Of a stretch of 40,378 nucleotides of DNA, positions 40,245 to 40,378 are shown piece after piece (within the stretch, counting starts at the first letter, position 1; the number at the start of each line of letters is the position of its first letter). The notes beneath the pieces are model-generated. The model was not told the origin of the DNA. It saw nothing but the letters and a program-made list of their open reading frames with translations, and made no database searches. Origin of the DNA: Oscillospiraceae bacterium (GTDB taxonomy: Bacteria > Bacillota > Clostridia > Oscillospirales > Acutalibacteraceae). The stretch lies in assembly GCA_015066015.1 (NCBI GenBank), contig SVPE01000017.1:1-40378 (forward strand). The letters are read 5' to 3'. The translations under genes were made by a program, and so were the position numbers.

Positions 40245-40378
40245 GCTGTCCCGAAAAAAGGCAGCGAATTGGACCTTGAAAATTAAACAACGAGATAAGA
40301 AAAGGAACCCGAGATTTCGATGGTTTAAGGACCATCAAACGAAGAGTTTTAAAAGTACTTTTCAAACAGTAATACGGA
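40245..40378 (+). other. rRNA operon leader ahead of 16S
   Basis: Contains GCTGTCC/GGCAGC hairpin arms (about 40245-40265) and the AccTTGAAAATTAAACAA word common before clostridial 16S genes. The last bases (TAATACGGA) would continue directly into the 16S 5' sequence (GAGTTTGATC...), so the edge of the window is probably the start of 16S. No 16S bases are inside the window. Confidence 0.72.

Noticed and set aside
40240..40378. 16S rRNA gene inside the window
   Set aside because: The conserved 16S 5' sequence does not appear; the window stops in the leader.

Overview
The window looks like a chromosomal segment of a low-to-mid GC Clostridia member, most likely an Oscillospiraceae/Ruminococcaceae-type gut bacterium. 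This is inferred from gene content: a SCIFF peptide with its maturase, a LexA with Firmicutes-type boxes, a SpoIIQ-like M23 protein, a BMP-type nucleoside ABC transporter, GTG/TTG starts behind strong Shine-Dalgarno sequences, and sigma-A promoters with 16-18 base spacers. No species name can be justified. The window opens inside rpsI and ends in the leader of a ribosomal RNA operon, apparently just before 16S. I see no insertion sequence, prophage, CRISPR array or tRNA gene.

Layout. 1-3.5 kb: the rpsI end, then two GNAT acetyltransferases, a CPBP protease and a membrane acyltransferase. 3.6-6.5 kb: ackA on the minus strand and a plus-strand run of four DUF2500-like proteins, the last with a damaged N-terminus. 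6.7-13 kb: a ferredoxin-type aldo/keto reductase, a divergent EF-G paralogue, a perfect cloverleaf-forming repeat, a YfjL-like protein, and minus-strand flavodoxin, PIG-L deacetylase and S1-domain genes. 14-19 kb: a housekeeping run DUF951, prfA, Sua5/TsaC, coaE, lytic transglycosylase, M18 aminopeptidase, followed by pnuC behind an attenuator-like leader. 20-25 kb: an ArsR regulator with a 20-codon basic ORF, a condensation-like acyltransferase, and argG and argH with ArgR-type boxes. 25-28.5 kb: two AT-rich membrane XRE regulators, lexA divergent from a SpoIIQ-like protein, and a second multi-branched repeat. 28.5-31.5 kb (minus strand): the SCIFF operon scfA-scfB overlapping an Orn/Lys/Arg decarboxylase. 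31.6-37.4 kb: a purine salvage unit (xpt, BMP lipoprotein, ABC ATPase, two permeases). 37.5-40.4 kb: an ECF sigma factor with its membrane partner, a small secreted acidic CxxC protein, and the rRNA promoters.

Functional links. xpt and the BMP transporter form a plausible nucleoside/purine uptake and salvage route. argG and argH are the last two arginine steps. prfA, Sua5 and coaE are core translation and cofactor genes. PnuC supplies an NAD precursor and appears to be controlled by premature termination. The least explained signals are the 118-base cloverleaf at 10.3 kb, the larger branched element at 28.4 kb, the pnuC leader, the DUF2500 family with its frameshifted member, and the EF-G paralogue that has Lys at the catalytic His position.
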